From an uncultured Spirochaetales bacterium (lineage in GTDB: Bacteria > Spirochaetota > Spirochaetia > Sphaerochaetales > Sphaerochaetaceae): DNA of 64,000 bases. This document shows positions 43,087 through 50,936 of the stretch, one piece after another. The stretch lies in assembly GCA_944388965.1 (NCBI GenBank), contig CALXKL010000006.1, positions 62,001 to 126,000 on the forward strand. The letters are read 5' to 3'. The notes beneath the pieces were generated by a model. The model searched no databases. It worked only from the letters and a program-made list of their open reading frames with translations, and was not told the origin of the DNA. Within the stretch, counting starts at the first letter, position 1; each line of letters begins with the position of its first letter. The position numbers and the translations under genes are program-made.

Positions 43087-43752
43087 ATGGACGAAAAGTA
43101 CTGGGACAGGATATTCGAGGAGTTCTCCGCCGAGGTCGGCAGGAGTCCGAAGAGGCTGCCATCCGTCAGCATCGTGGCATCGCAGGTGCATAGCGACCCC
43201 TATGCCGTCCTCGTCAGCACGATCCTCTCGCTGAGGACGAAGGACGAGGTCACACTGGCCGCATCGAAGAGGCTCCTGGAGATCGCCCCCGACATAAGAA
43301 GTCTGGATGCCCTGGACGAGGAGACGATCCAGAGCGCCATCTACCCTGCCGGCTTCTACAAGAGGAAGGCCGGTCAACTCAAGGCGGTCGCCCGCGCCAT
43401 CATAGAGCGTTTCGACAGACAGGTTCCCTCCTGTGCCGAGGACCTCATGTCCCTTCCCGGCGTCGGCATCAAGACGGCGAACCTTACGTTGAATCTGGGC
43501 TTCGGGATTCCCGCCATCTGTGTGGACTGCCATGTACACCAGATCGCCAACCGCATGGGCTGGATAAGCACGAAGACGCCCGAGGAGAGCGTGAAGGCGC
43601 TCGAGGCCATCATGCCAGAGCGCTTCTGGATAGGTCTCAACGAGCTTCTGGTCTCGTACGGACAGACCGTATGCCTGTCCGTCTCCCCGCTGTGCTCCAG
43701 ATGCCCCGAGAACGGAAGCTGTCCCAAGGTCGGTGTCGTCCGGCACCGCTGA
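43087..43752 (+). CDS. nth: Endonuclease III-type DNA glycosylase
   Basis: Base-excision repair glycosylase/AP lyase for oxidised pyrimidines. The 221-residue protein has the helix-hairpin-helix LPGVGIKTANL with catalytic Lys and the catalytic Asp in VDCHVHQIANRMGW. The C-terminal [4Fe-4S] loop is C-x6-C-x2-C-x5-C (CLSVSPLCSRCPENGSC). ATG 43087 is the likely start; it lacks a ribosome site, and an extended -10-like TGTGATAAT lies 9 bases upstream, so this may be another leaderless gene. Divergent from the DAHP synthase fusion. Confidence 0.94.
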   Translation: MDEKYWDRIFEEFSAEVGRSPKRLPSVSIVASQVHSDPYAVLVSTILSLRTKDEVTLAASKRLLEIAPDIRSLDALDEETIQSAIYPAGFYKRKAGQLKAVARAIIERFDRQVPSCAEDLMSLPGVGIKTANLTLNLGFGIPAICVDCHVHQIANRMGWISTKTPEESVKALEAIMPERFWIGLNELLVSYGQTVCLSVSPLCSRCPENGSCPKVGVVRHR

Positions 43753-43778
43753 CCTGCCAAGTGGAATGGAGGTGAGTC

Positions 43779-44783
43779 ATGATTGCTCCCAAGCTGAACA
43801 AGGGAGACGCCATCGGGGTGTTCTCTCCATCGTCGCCGGCGACGGCCACAGCCAGAGTGCGTTACGGGCGCGGCAAGGCCTACCTCGAATCGAAGGGCTA
43901 CAGAATCGTCGAAGGTGACCTCACAGGCCGGAAGGACTTCTACCGCTCGGGTTCCATCGCCCAGAGGGTCGATGAGCTCAACGCCCTGATCCGTGACCCG
44001 GATGTGCGCTGCATCATGTCGTCGATCGGAGGCATGAACTCCAATTCCCTGCTTCCATACATCGACTACGAGGCCCTTGCGAAGGACCCGAAGATCGTCA
44101 TCGGCTACTCCGATGTGACGGCGATCCTCTTCGCAATATACACCAGGACGGGACTGGTAACCTATTACGGACCTGCACTCGTGGCCTCGTTCGGCGAGCT
44201 GCCGCCGTTCGTGGACGAGACGTTCGGCTACTTCGAATCCATCGTGGCGAATAAAGCATCATTTCCTCACGTCCTGCCCACTCCGGATGCGTGGACGGAC
44301 GAATTCCTCGACTGGGAGACGCAGGACAGGGAGAAGAGACCTGTAGCGAACGCCCTCGTCACTGTTTGTGGCGGCAAGGCGGAATGCAGACTGGTCGCAG
44401 GAAACCTCAACACGATGGAAGGTTTCTGGGGGACCAGGTACTTCCCCGCGATTCTGGAAGGGGACATCCTCATGATAGAGGACTCCATGAAGGACGCCTC
44501 GACGATCGAGCGCAGCTTCGCCATGCTGAAGCTGAACGGGGTCTTCGAGCGCATCGGAGGACTCGTGCTGGGCAAGCACGAGAAGTTCGACGACCGGGGA
44601 AGCGGCCGCATGCCCTACGACATACTCGTGGAGGTCATGGGGGATGTACGCTTCCCCGTGCTTGCCCAGTTCGACTGTTGCCACACCCACCCGATGCTGA
44701 CGCTCCCGATCGGCTCCCGTGTCGGATTGGATGCGGATGCGCAGAGGCTGACCATCCTCCGGGAGGACGACGAAGGCATCTGA
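43779..44783 (+). CDS. S66-family LD-carboxypeptidase (LdcA/MccF-like)
   Basis: A 334-residue serine peptidase. The nucleophile region is VIGYSDVTAILFAIY (near residue 110), the Glu of the triad is in ILMIEDSMKDAS, and the His in CCHTHPMLTLPIG. Family members trim murein tetrapeptides (LdcA) or cleave microcin C-type antibiotics (MccF). The insert around residues 145-200 is longer than in minimal LdcA and resembles MccF-like proteins. GGAGGTGA precedes ATG 43779. It follows nth by 26 bases and may be co-transcribed. Confidence 0.9.
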   Translation: MIAPKLNKGDAIGVFSPSSPATATARVRYGRGKAYLESKGYRIVEGDLTGRKDFYRSGSIAQRVDELNALIRDPDVRCIMSSIGGMNSNSLLPYIDYEALAKDPKIVIGYSDVTAILFAIYTRTGLVTYYGPALVASFGELPPFVDETFGYFESIVANKASFPHVLPTPDAWTDEFLDWETQDREKRPVANALVTVCGGKAECRLVAGNLNTMEGFWGTRYFPAILEGDILMIEDSMKDASTIERSFAMLKLNGVFERIGGLVLGKHEKFDDRGSGRMPYDILVEVMGDVRFPVLAQFDCCHTHPMLTLPIGSRVGLDADAQRLTILREDDEGI

Positions 44784-44848
44784 CGAACGGCATCGGCCCA
44801 CTTGCACAAAGCACTGTTTTACATTAAGCTAGCCGGTGTTTCATCACT

Positions 44849-44934
44849 GGAGAGGTGTCCGAGTGGTCGAAGGTGCACGATTGGAAGTCGTGTAAGGTCA
44901 AAAGCCTTCGGGGGTTCGAATCCCCCCCTCTCCG
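44849..44934 (+). tRNA. tRNA-Ser (anticodon GGA)
   Basis: Class II cloverleaf with acceptor GGAGAGG/CCTCTCC, anticodon stem CACGA/TCGTG with loop TTGGAAG (anticodon GGA, reads TCC/TCT), a long variable arm (AAGG...CCTT) and T-loop TTCGAAT. Discriminator G; CCA not encoded. Confidence 0.95.
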
Positions 44935-44939
44935 TAATT

Positions 44940-45042
44940 CCGGTGACAGATACCAGGCAATGGATGCCTCCCAACCCCGCCAGGACAGGAATGTAGCAAC
45001 GGTCAGAGGACGTTTCATGTGACCAGGACCATTTGTCGCCGG
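44940..45042 (+). ncRNA. ffs: Signal recognition particle RNA (bacterial small type, 4.5S-like)
   Basis: A roughly 103-base RNA. The ends pair (CCGGTGACA at 44940-44948 with TGTCGCCGG at 45034-45042, one wobble). The apical domain shows the universal SRP features: CCAGG, the ACA-GGAA-TGT tetraloop stem, and AGCAAC completing the symmetric and asymmetric loops that bind Ffh. A T-rich tract follows. It sits between tRNA-Ser and dnaX, the same order as in Bacillus subtilis, which supports the call. Confidence 0.85.
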
Positions 45043-45066
45043 TTTCTATTTCCAGGCCCCCTGTGC

Positions 45067-45072
45067 TATAAT
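45067..45072 (+). promoter_or_regulatory. Extended -10 of dnaX
   Basis: TGCTATAAT, an extended -10 with a perfect TATAAT, 28 bases before dnaX. No clear -35 at the right distance. Confidence 0.55.
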
Positions 45073-45100
45073 TCCGCCTGATTCATCATAGGAGACCGCA

Positions 45101-46846
45101 ATGGCATACGAAGTCACCGCAACAAGGAAGAGACCACAGGTATTCGAGAAGCTCGTGGGTCAGCAGTTCGTGGTCTCCACGATAGAGAACGCGATAGAAA
45201 GCGGCAGGATAGCGCATGCATATCTCTTTTCCGGCCCGCGAGGCGTCGGAAAGACGACATCGGCCCGTCTGCTGGCCAAGGCGCTCAACTGCGAGAAGGG
45301 TCCGACCGCGCACCCATGCGGTGAGTGCGCCTCTTGCCGCGAGATCGCATCGGGCTCGAGCGTCGACGTCATAGAGATCGACGGTGCGTCCAACACCTCG
45401 GTCAACGACATAAGGGTCATCAAGGACGAGGTCCTCTTCCCTCCTCAGGCATCCCGATACAAGATCTACATCATAGACGAGGTGCACATGCTCTCCAACT
45501 CGGCCTTCAACGCCCTGCTGAAGACCATCGAGGAGCCGCCCGAGTACATCATCTTCATATTCGCCACCACGGAGCTGCAGAAGGTGCCTGCGACGATCCG
45601 CAGCCGCTGCCAGCAGTTCCACTTCCAGCTCATCGGTCTTGATGACATCAGGGCCTGCCTGAAGGAGGCATGCACCGAGATGGACATACAGGCGGACGAG
45701 GATGCGCTCTTCTGGATCGCAAAGGAGGCGGCCGGTTCCATGAGGGACGCCTACACGCTCTTCGACCAGGTCGCCTCGTTCTCAGGAGACCATATCACCC
45801 TTGCCGCGATACGCGACAAGCTCGGCCTCGTGTCAGGCGACCAGATCGCCTCGCTCGTCGCCACAGCGGTCTCGGGCGACAGGAGGAAGGCCCAGGAGGA
45901 CCTCGCCTCCATTCTCTCCAGAGGCGTGTCCGTCGAGCAGTGCATCCGCGACTTCTCAGACTTCTTCCGCTGTGTCCTCCTGGTCAAGGAAGGCATCGAC
46001 AGCGAGGAGATTCTTGGGATGCGGAGACAGGACATCCCCAGACAGATCGTCGACTCGCTGTCCTCGGCCCAGGTGGAGGCGACGCTGCGCTTCCTCATGC
46101 AGAGCTACCGGGAGATACGCTATTCGATATCTCCACGCTTCGAACTCGAGCTGTTCGTGTCTCGTCTTTCGTCCCTGCGCTTCCTCACGAGCCCCGAGGA
46201 GCTCGTGCAGCGTCTGGAGGCGATGAAGGACGACATCGCGAAGGGAAAGGCGACTGTCGTGAAGGAGGTGCAGACCCTCCAGGTTACACAACCCGCTTCT
46301 GCTCCTGTGCAGAGACCGGATGAGAGCAAGGCGGACCCTGATGGGGAGGAATCCCCACAGCAGGTCCGACAGGAGGATCCGGCCCCGGAGACGGAGCGCC
46401 CTTTTGAACCAGCCACAGCCGACACGAATGAAGGCTGTGGAGACATGAGGAAGAAGAATGAAGACGCTGCGCCTGCAGCAGGAGACAAGGAAGCCGTACC
46501 CGCCATCGCATCCGGCACTTCATTCCGCGACCGGCTGGGTGCCCTCGTCGAAGCCGGCGACGAGTGCGGCGTATTCGCCCTGGGCAACTGTCTTGCGGAA
46601 GTGCAGGAGGCCGTCGTCAGGGATGGCGTGCTATGTCTCGAGACCTCATCCTCATACGCACACCGCGTGCTTGGCCAGAACATCGCGGTCGTGACCAGCC
46701 TGGTCGAGGACGTCACGGGCTTCCACGGAAAGGTGGAGGTTCTCCTGAAGCAGGTGGAGGAAGACACCCACGACCCGCTCCTGGACACGCTCGCCAAGGC
46801 GTTCAGAGGCCAGATAATCATGGAAAGGGACGAGGAAGGCAGATGA
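45101..46846 (+). CDS. dnaX: DNA polymerase III gamma/tau subunit
   Basis: Clamp-loader ATPase of the replisome. The 581-residue protein has Walker A SGPRGVGKTTSARLL near residue 45, a zinc module C-x8-C-x2-C-x2-C (CEKGPTAHPCGECASC), Walker B YIIDEVHML, sensor 1 FATTELQKVPATIRSRC, and domain III to about residue 360. The tail (about 370-470) is acidic, Pro/Glu-rich and low complexity, followed by a structured tau-like end. AGGAGA precedes ATG 45101. It heads the dnaX-membrane protein-ybaB-recR unit. Confidence 0.97.
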   Translation: MAYEVTATRKRPQVFEKLVGQQFVVSTIENAIESGRIAHAYLFSGPRGVGKTTSARLLAKALNCEKGPTAHPCGECASCREIASGSSVDVIEIDGASNTSVNDIRVIKDEVLFPPQASRYKIYIIDEVHMLSNSAFNALLKTIEEPPEYIIFIFATTELQKVPATIRSRCQQFHFQLIGLDDIRACLKEACTEMDIQADEDALFWIAKEAAGSMRDAYTLFDQVASFSGDHITLAAIRDKLGLVSGDQIASLVATAVSGDRRKAQEDLASILSRGVSVEQCIRDFSDFFRCVLLVKEGIDSEEILGMRRQDIPRQIVDSLSSAQVEATLRFLMQSYREIRYSISPRFELELFVSRLSSLRFLTSPEELVQRLEAMKDDIAKGKATVVKEVQTLQVTQPASAPVQRPDESKADPDGEESPQQVRQEDPAPETERPFEPATADTNEGCGDMRKKNEDAAPAAGDKEAVPAIASGTSFRDRLGALVEAGDECGVFALGNCLAEVQEAVVRDGVLCLETSSSYAHRVLGQNIAVVTSLVEDVTGFHGKVEVLLKQVEEDTHDPLLDTLAKAFRGQIIMERDEEGR

Positions 46847-47544
46847 TCCGGGCATGGACGGTGCGTCTTGCCGTGTATCTTGCGGGGCTCGTGGTCCTGG
46901 CCTTGGGCATCACGCTCAATGTAAAGACAGGGCTTGGCGTCTCCCCTCTGGTGTCGACGGCCCATGTGGCGGCTCTCGCCATCCCCGCGCCGATCGGGGA
47001 CACGACCTTCGTGCTGTATTCGTCGTTCGTCGTCGTCCAGATCGTCATACATGTTCTCATGTACTGCAGGAACAGGGACCTTCAGATTGCATCCACCATC
47101 GCGAAGGACATCCTGCAGCTTCCACTGTCGATGGTCTTCACCAGGCTGATGAACGTCTTCGAAGCCGCCATGCCGATGATGACGGATCTCGTGCAGGGAT
47201 CCTTCTTCGCCTCGATGGCAGGCAGGCTGCTGGTGCTCCTTGCGGCGATCGTCTGCACTGGTGTTGGAGCCGCCGCATCCCTGGACATGCGCCTGATACC
47301 AAATCCGGGCGACGGCATCGTCCAGACCATTGCGGACGTCTCGCATCTGGAGACGGGACTGGTGAAGAACATCTTCGACGGCTGCAGCGTCGTCCTGACG
47401 CTGGTCATGTCATACGCTCTGCTCGGATGCAACATGACCATAGGCGTGGGAACCCTTGCGGCCTTTCTCGGCATAGGACGCGTCATGGCCCTCTTCGACC
47501 GGTTCGTCTTGCCACATCTTCCCCGTGTCGGATATATTTCCTGA
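46843..47544 (+). CDS. YczE/YitT-like integral membrane protein (DUF6198 type)
   Basis: A 233-residue membrane protein with five to six helices, beginning in a helix (VRLAVYLAGLVVLALGITLNVKTGLGVSPL). The G-L-G-V-S-P-L block after helix 1 and the late IPNPGDGIVQTIAD block are typical of YczE/YitT-like proteins. It overlaps the dnaX stop by 4 bases (ATGA), so it is translationally coupled, yet it interrupts the otherwise conserved dnaX-ybaB-recR order. Function unknown; membrane transport is the usual guess. Confidence 0.82.
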   Translation: MIRAWTVRLAVYLAGLVVLALGITLNVKTGLGVSPLVSTAHVAALAIPAPIGDTTFVLYSSFVVVQIVIHVLMYCRNRDLQIASTIAKDILQLPLSMVFTRLMNVFEAAMPMMTDLVQGSFFASMAGRLLVLLAAIVCTGVGAAASLDMRLIPNPGDGIVQTIADVSHLETGLVKNIFDGCSVVLTLVMSYALLGCNMTIGVGTLAAFLGIGRVMALFDRFVLPHLPRVGYIS

Positions 47545-47568
47545 CGGGTGAAGACCCGGGAGAAGAAA

Positions 47569-47874
47569 GTGAACAACCCGTTTGGAATCGACTTCGGCGA
47601 CATCGCGAAGATGAAGAAGGAGTTCGACAGGATGAAGAGCGCGATGGACGGAATCAGCGCCACCGGAAGCGCCGGCGGCGACATGGTGTCCATCACGATA
47701 GACGGCAACAACCAGGTCAGGGACGTGAAGATCAGCCAGGAGGCCTACGACCTGGGATCACAGGCGCTGCAGACACTCGTCTCGGCGGCCCTTTCCGACA
47801 CCCTCGGAAGGCTGGACGAGGCCAGGCAGGAGAAGCAGAAGGAGCTTGCCATGGACCTGCTTGCCAACCGGTGA
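47569..47874 (+). CDS. ybaB: YbaB/EbfC nucleoid-associated protein
   Basis: A 101-residue DNA-binding protein of the YbaB/EbfC family, which forms tweezer-like dimers. Features: FGDIAKMKKEFDRMKSAM, VSITIDGNNQVRDVKIS and the Glu-rich C-terminal helix. The start is GTG 47569, with GGGAG six bases upstream. It lies between dnaX and recR as in most bacteria; the gap to recR is 4 bases. Confidence 0.93.
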   Translation: MNNPFGIDFGDIAKMKKEFDRMKSAMDGISATGSAGGDMVSITIDGNNQVRDVKISQEAYDLGSQALQTLVSAALSDTLGRLDEARQEKQKELAMDLLANR

Positions 47875-47878
47875 GCCA

Positions 47879-48466
47879 ATGGAAGCGATAGATTCCCTCG
47901 TCAAGCTGCTCAGCAGGCTTCCCGGCATCGGGGGCAAGAGCGCCTCGCGCATAGCATACCACCTGATCTCGGCGGACGAGGACTACGACAGGCGGCTTGG
48001 TCAGGCGATCGCCGAGATCAAGGGAAGGATCCACTTCTGCCCACGTTGCGGCGCCTATGCCGAGGACGATCTTTGCGAGTTCTGCAGCGATACGAGAAGG
48101 GACCAGAGCCTGCTGTGCGTCGTCGAGCAGCCACAGGACGCGATCACCATCGCCTCCTCCGGCATATACGGAGGGCTGTTCCATGTGCTTGGCGGTGCGA
48201 TCGACCCGATGAACGGGACCGGCCCTGACCAGCTGACGCTCTCACAGCTGAAGAGAAGAGTGCAGGAAGGGTTGTTCAAGGAGGTCATCATCGCCACGAA
48301 CCCCACGGAAGAGGGCGATACGACCGCTTTGTATATCAGGCAGATGCTCAAGGGCATGGACGTCACGGTAAGCCGTCTGGCCGCAGGCCTTCCGATCGGA
48401 GGTGACCTGGAGTACGCGGACAGGCTGACCCTCGCCCGCTCGATCAGGGGAAGGGTCAGCTACTGA
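47879..48466 (+). CDS. recR: Recombination protein RecR
   Basis: Works with RecO/RecF to load RecA at gaps. The 195-residue length is standard. N-terminal helix-hairpin-helix LPGIGGKSASRIAYHL, zinc finger CPRCGAYAEDDLCEFC, TOPRIM domain starting LLCVVEQPQDAITIASS, and C-terminal LPIGGDLEYADRLTLARSIRGR. ATG 47879 is 4 bases after ybaB. Its last 11 bases overlap the convergent solute-binding protein gene. Confidence 0.97.
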   Translation: MEAIDSLVKLLSRLPGIGGKSASRIAYHLISADEDYDRRLGQAIAEIKGRIHFCPRCGAYAEDDLCEFCSDTRRDQSLLCVVEQPQDAITIASSGIYGGLFHVLGGAIDPMNGTGPDQLTLSQLKRRVQEGLFKEVIIATNPTEEGDTTALYIRQMLKGMDVTVSRLAAGLPIGGDLEYADRLTLARSIRGRVSY

Positions 48467-49988
48467 CGATCCGGCTGTTGTAGAAATGGAAGCCGTAGTA
48501 TTCGTCCACATCCACCAGGTCGGCGCTGTACAGATAACCTGACTGGTAGTGCCCGCACACTATCGCCGGAAGATAGTCGTAGCAGTAGTCCTGGATCTGG
48601 GCCCATATCTCCTGGGCCTCCTCCAATGACGTGCACGAAGAGAGTTGCTCCATCATGGACTGCAGCTGCTCATCGTCGCTCCATCCGGCGTAGTCGGGAG
48701 ACAGGAACAGCTTGAGAGTCGGCACGGGGACCATGGTCATGGCCGTGATGCACACATCCCACATCGCAGGGTCGCTCCTGTATGCCATCATCGTAGCCCA
48801 GTCGACTATGACGAGATCGACGACGAATCCCGCCTCCTCCAGCTCCTGGGCAAGGGCGATGGCGCTGCGGTCCATGTTGGACAGGTTGCTGGACAGTATC
48901 CTGACAGGTGTGCCGTCATAGCCGTTCTCCTCCAGCATCCTGGCCGCCGCCTCCTTGTCTCCGATATCGTATCGCGGCTCTTCATCGCTCACATGCCAGA
49001 GCCTCTGGCCGCTCTCCATGTAGTCGGGATGCATCACGTAGCCGGAGTCTCCATAGCAGGCCGCCATGACGACATCCAGGTCCACGGCCGTGTTTATTGC
49101 ACTTCTGATGTACTGCCTGCTGGCAGGCCCCTGCCTCTTGTTGAACAGGATGACAAGCGACCCGGCCTCGTCGCCTAGCGACACCACCAGGTCCTCGTCG
49201 CGGCTCAGACGCCGGACATCGTCGCTCATCAGGTCGTTGATGAACATATATCTTCCGCTCTCGCATCCCGAAGTCCTGGCGAAGGCGTCGGGGACGAAAT
49301 GGTAGACGATTGTGGGGATATATGCATTCTTGCGTCCGGCAAGACCATTCATCGGACCACCATAGGCGCAGTAGTCGTCGAAGCGGACGAGGGTAATGCT
49401 CTCCCCCCTTCTCCACTCCTGCACCATGTACGGACCGGTTCCGATGTACTGGGTGACAAGACCGTCGCCGTCAAGCGTGGACAGCATTTCGCGTGCGTAC
49501 ACGACCGCACTCTGCGGGCTGGCGGCCATCATTTCCGGAAGAAGAAGCATGGAGCGATCGGCATCGATTCTGACTGTGTGCTCGTCCACGGCCTGGAAGC
49601 GGGCTTCGCCGACCATCGTCCGGACTGATGAGTTGTAGTCTATCCACCGGTTGAGGGAGAGTACGACATCCTCGCTCGTCATCACGCGTCCGTTGTGGAA
49701 CAGGACGTCGTCCCTGAGATGGAACACCCAGCTGCGACACTCGTCAAGGGACTCGAAGGATGAGCACAGCTCAGGAACGGGACGGCCCTGCGAGTCCAGC
49801 GTCACCAGCTGTTCGAAGACGTTTCCCGTCATCACGAGGCGCGCCACCTGCGACGAGTTGACATGGACATCGAAAGTCGGCGGCTCCTGCGACACGGCGA
49901 CATCCAGCACATCACCTGGAGAAGGGGATGAGCATGACGACAGGAAAAGCGACAAGGAAAGCAGTATGGACAGGATTTGAAGCTTCAT
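48456..49988 (-). CDS. ABC-type peptide/nickel solute-binding lipoprotein (family 5)
   Basis: A 510-residue exported binding protein. The signal MKLQILSILLSLSLFLSSCS has a lipobox with Cys 19. The SBP_bac_5 fold is indicated by NVFEQLVTLDSQGRPVPELCSSFE, SWVFHLRDDVLFHNGRVMTSEDVVLSLNR, GTGPYMVQEW, and the C-terminal HYQSGYLYSADLVDVDEYYGFHFYN. No permease or ATPase genes adjoin, so it is an orphan receptor. No ribosome site immediately precedes ATG 49988; the nearest GGAGG lies inside the terminator hairpin of the upstream gene. Confidence 0.88.
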   Translation of the reverse strand: MKLQILSILLSLSLFLSSCSSPSPGDVLDVAVSQEPPTFDVHVNSSQVARLVMTGNVFEQLVTLDSQGRPVPELCSSFESLDECRSWVFHLRDDVLFHNGRVMTSEDVVLSLNRWIDYNSSVRTMVGEARFQAVDEHTVRIDADRSMLLLPEMMAASPQSAVVYAREMLSTLDGDGLVTQYIGTGPYMVQEWRRGESITLVRFDDYCAYGGPMNGLAGRKNAYIPTIVYHFVPDAFARTSGCESGRYMFINDLMSDDVRRLSRDEDLVVSLGDEAGSLVILFNKRQGPASRQYIRSAINTAVDLDVVMAACYGDSGYVMHPDYMESGQRLWHVSDEEPRYDIGDKEAAARMLEENGYDGTPVRILSSNLSNMDRSAIALAQELEEAGFVVDLVIVDWATMMAYRSDPAMWDVCITAMTMVPVPTLKLFLSPDYAGWSDDEQLQSMMEQLSSCTSLEEAQEIWAQIQDYCYDYLPAIVCGHYQSGYLYSADLVDVDEYYGFHFYNSRIVSS

Positions 49989-49999
49989 GGATACAAGAA

Positions 50000-50023
50000 G
50001 AGGAGGGAAACGCTTCCCTCCTC
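50000..50023 (-). terminator. Hairpin terminating the kduD-like gene
   Basis: A perfect 10-bp stem GAGGAGGGAA / TTCCCTCCTC with a four-base loop, then TTCTTG on the minus strand. It lies between the kduD-like stop and the downstream lipoprotein start. Confidence 0.7.
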
Positions 50024-50042
50024 ATGTTCTGTCAGCAGGGAC

Positions 50043-50843
50043 TTACTGGGGCTGCTTGCCGATATAGGCGAGGATGCCTCCATCGACATACAGGATGTGT
50101 CCGTTGATGAAGTTGGACGCATCCGACGCCAGGAAGACGGCAGGTCCCTGGAGGTCCGCAGTGGTACCCCAGCGGGCGGCCGGCGTCTTGGAGACGATGA
50201 ACTGGTCGAACGGATGGCGGCTTCCATCAGGCTGCCTCTCCCTCAGAGGAGCGGTCTGCGGTGTCTCGATGTAGCCCGGCCCGATGCCGTTGCACTGGAT
50301 GTTGTACTCGCCGTACTCGGATGCGATGTTCCTGGTGAGCATCTTGAGTCCGCCCTTGGCCGCAGCGTATGCGCTGACGGTCTCGCGTCCCAGCTCGCTC
50401 ATCATGGAGCAGATGTTGATGATCTTTCCATGGCCCTGCTTGATCATGCCGGGGATGACGGCCTTGGACACGATGAACGGGGCGTTGAGGTCGACGTCGA
50501 TGACCTGACGGAACTCGGAGGCCTTCATGTCGCACATCGGAATCCTCTTGATGATTCCTGCGTTGTTGACGAGGATGTCGATCTTGCCGAAGTCCTTGAT
50601 GATCTGTGCGGTGGTGGCGTTGACGGCCTCCTCGTCGGTGACGTCGCACACATATCCCTTGACGGGGATTCCGGCTTCCTTGTAGCTGGCCAGACCTCTG
50701 TCGACGGCAGCCTGGTTGATATCATTGAAACAGATCTGCGCACCTGCGGTATGGAGAGCGGAAGCGATCGCGAATCCGATTCCATAAGAAGCGCCGGTGA
50801 CCCATGCAACCTTTCCCTCGAGGGAGAAATCCTTCATTTCCAT
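50043..50843 (-). CDS. kduD: SDR dehydrogenase, KduD / gluconate 5-dehydrogenase type
   Basis: A 266-residue short-chain dehydrogenase. NAD-binding TGASYGIGFAIA (18-29), NNAG near 93, catalytic Ser-Tyr-Lys in SMMSELGRETVSAYAAAKGG. It closely resembles the proteins annotated as gluconate 5-dehydrogenase in Bacteroides-type gut bacteria (LVNNAGIIKRIPM, GEYNIQCNGIGPGYI). In pectin pathways KduD makes 2-keto-3-deoxygluconate from 2,5-diketo-3-deoxygluconate. The KdgR-like operator upstream supports a uronate role, so I favour KduD; gluconate dehydrogenation remains possible. ATG 50843 has AGGAGG on its strand. Confidence 0.85.
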   Translation of the reverse strand: MEMKDFSLEGKVAWVTGASYGIGFAIASALHTAGAQICFNDINQAAVDRGLASYKEAGIPVKGYVCDVTDEEAVNATTAQIIKDFGKIDILVNNAGIIKRIPMCDMKASEFRQVIDVDLNAPFIVSKAVIPGMIKQGHGKIINICSMMSELGRETVSAYAAAKGGLKMLTRNIASEYGEYNIQCNGIGPGYIETPQTAPLRERQPDGSRHPFDQFIVSKTPAARWGTTADLQGPAVFLASDASNFINGHILYVDGGILAYIGKQPQ

Positions 50844-50877
50844 AAGAGAAGACCTCCTGATTCTTCGTTATGATTCA

Positions 50878-50906
50878 AATATACGGCGAGAGCGGCAAAC
50901 GCGCAA
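50878..50906 (-). promoter_or_regulatory. Promoter of the kduD-like gene
   Basis: On the minus strand TTGCGC (50906-50901) and TATATT (50883-50878) with a 17-base spacer. Confidence 0.6.
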
Positions 50907-50915
50907 GCGGAAAAT

Positions 50916-50928
50916 GAAACCGGGTTCC
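50916..50928. promoter_or_regulatory. KdgR-like operator upstream of the kduD-like gene
   Basis: GAAAC-CGG-GTTCC inside AAAATGAAAC...GTTCCATTTTT, a near match to the kdgK/eda palindrome and to classical KdgR boxes. It lies 9 bases upstream of the -35, exactly as at kdgK. Confidence 0.6.
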
Positions 50929-50936
50929 ATTTTTCA

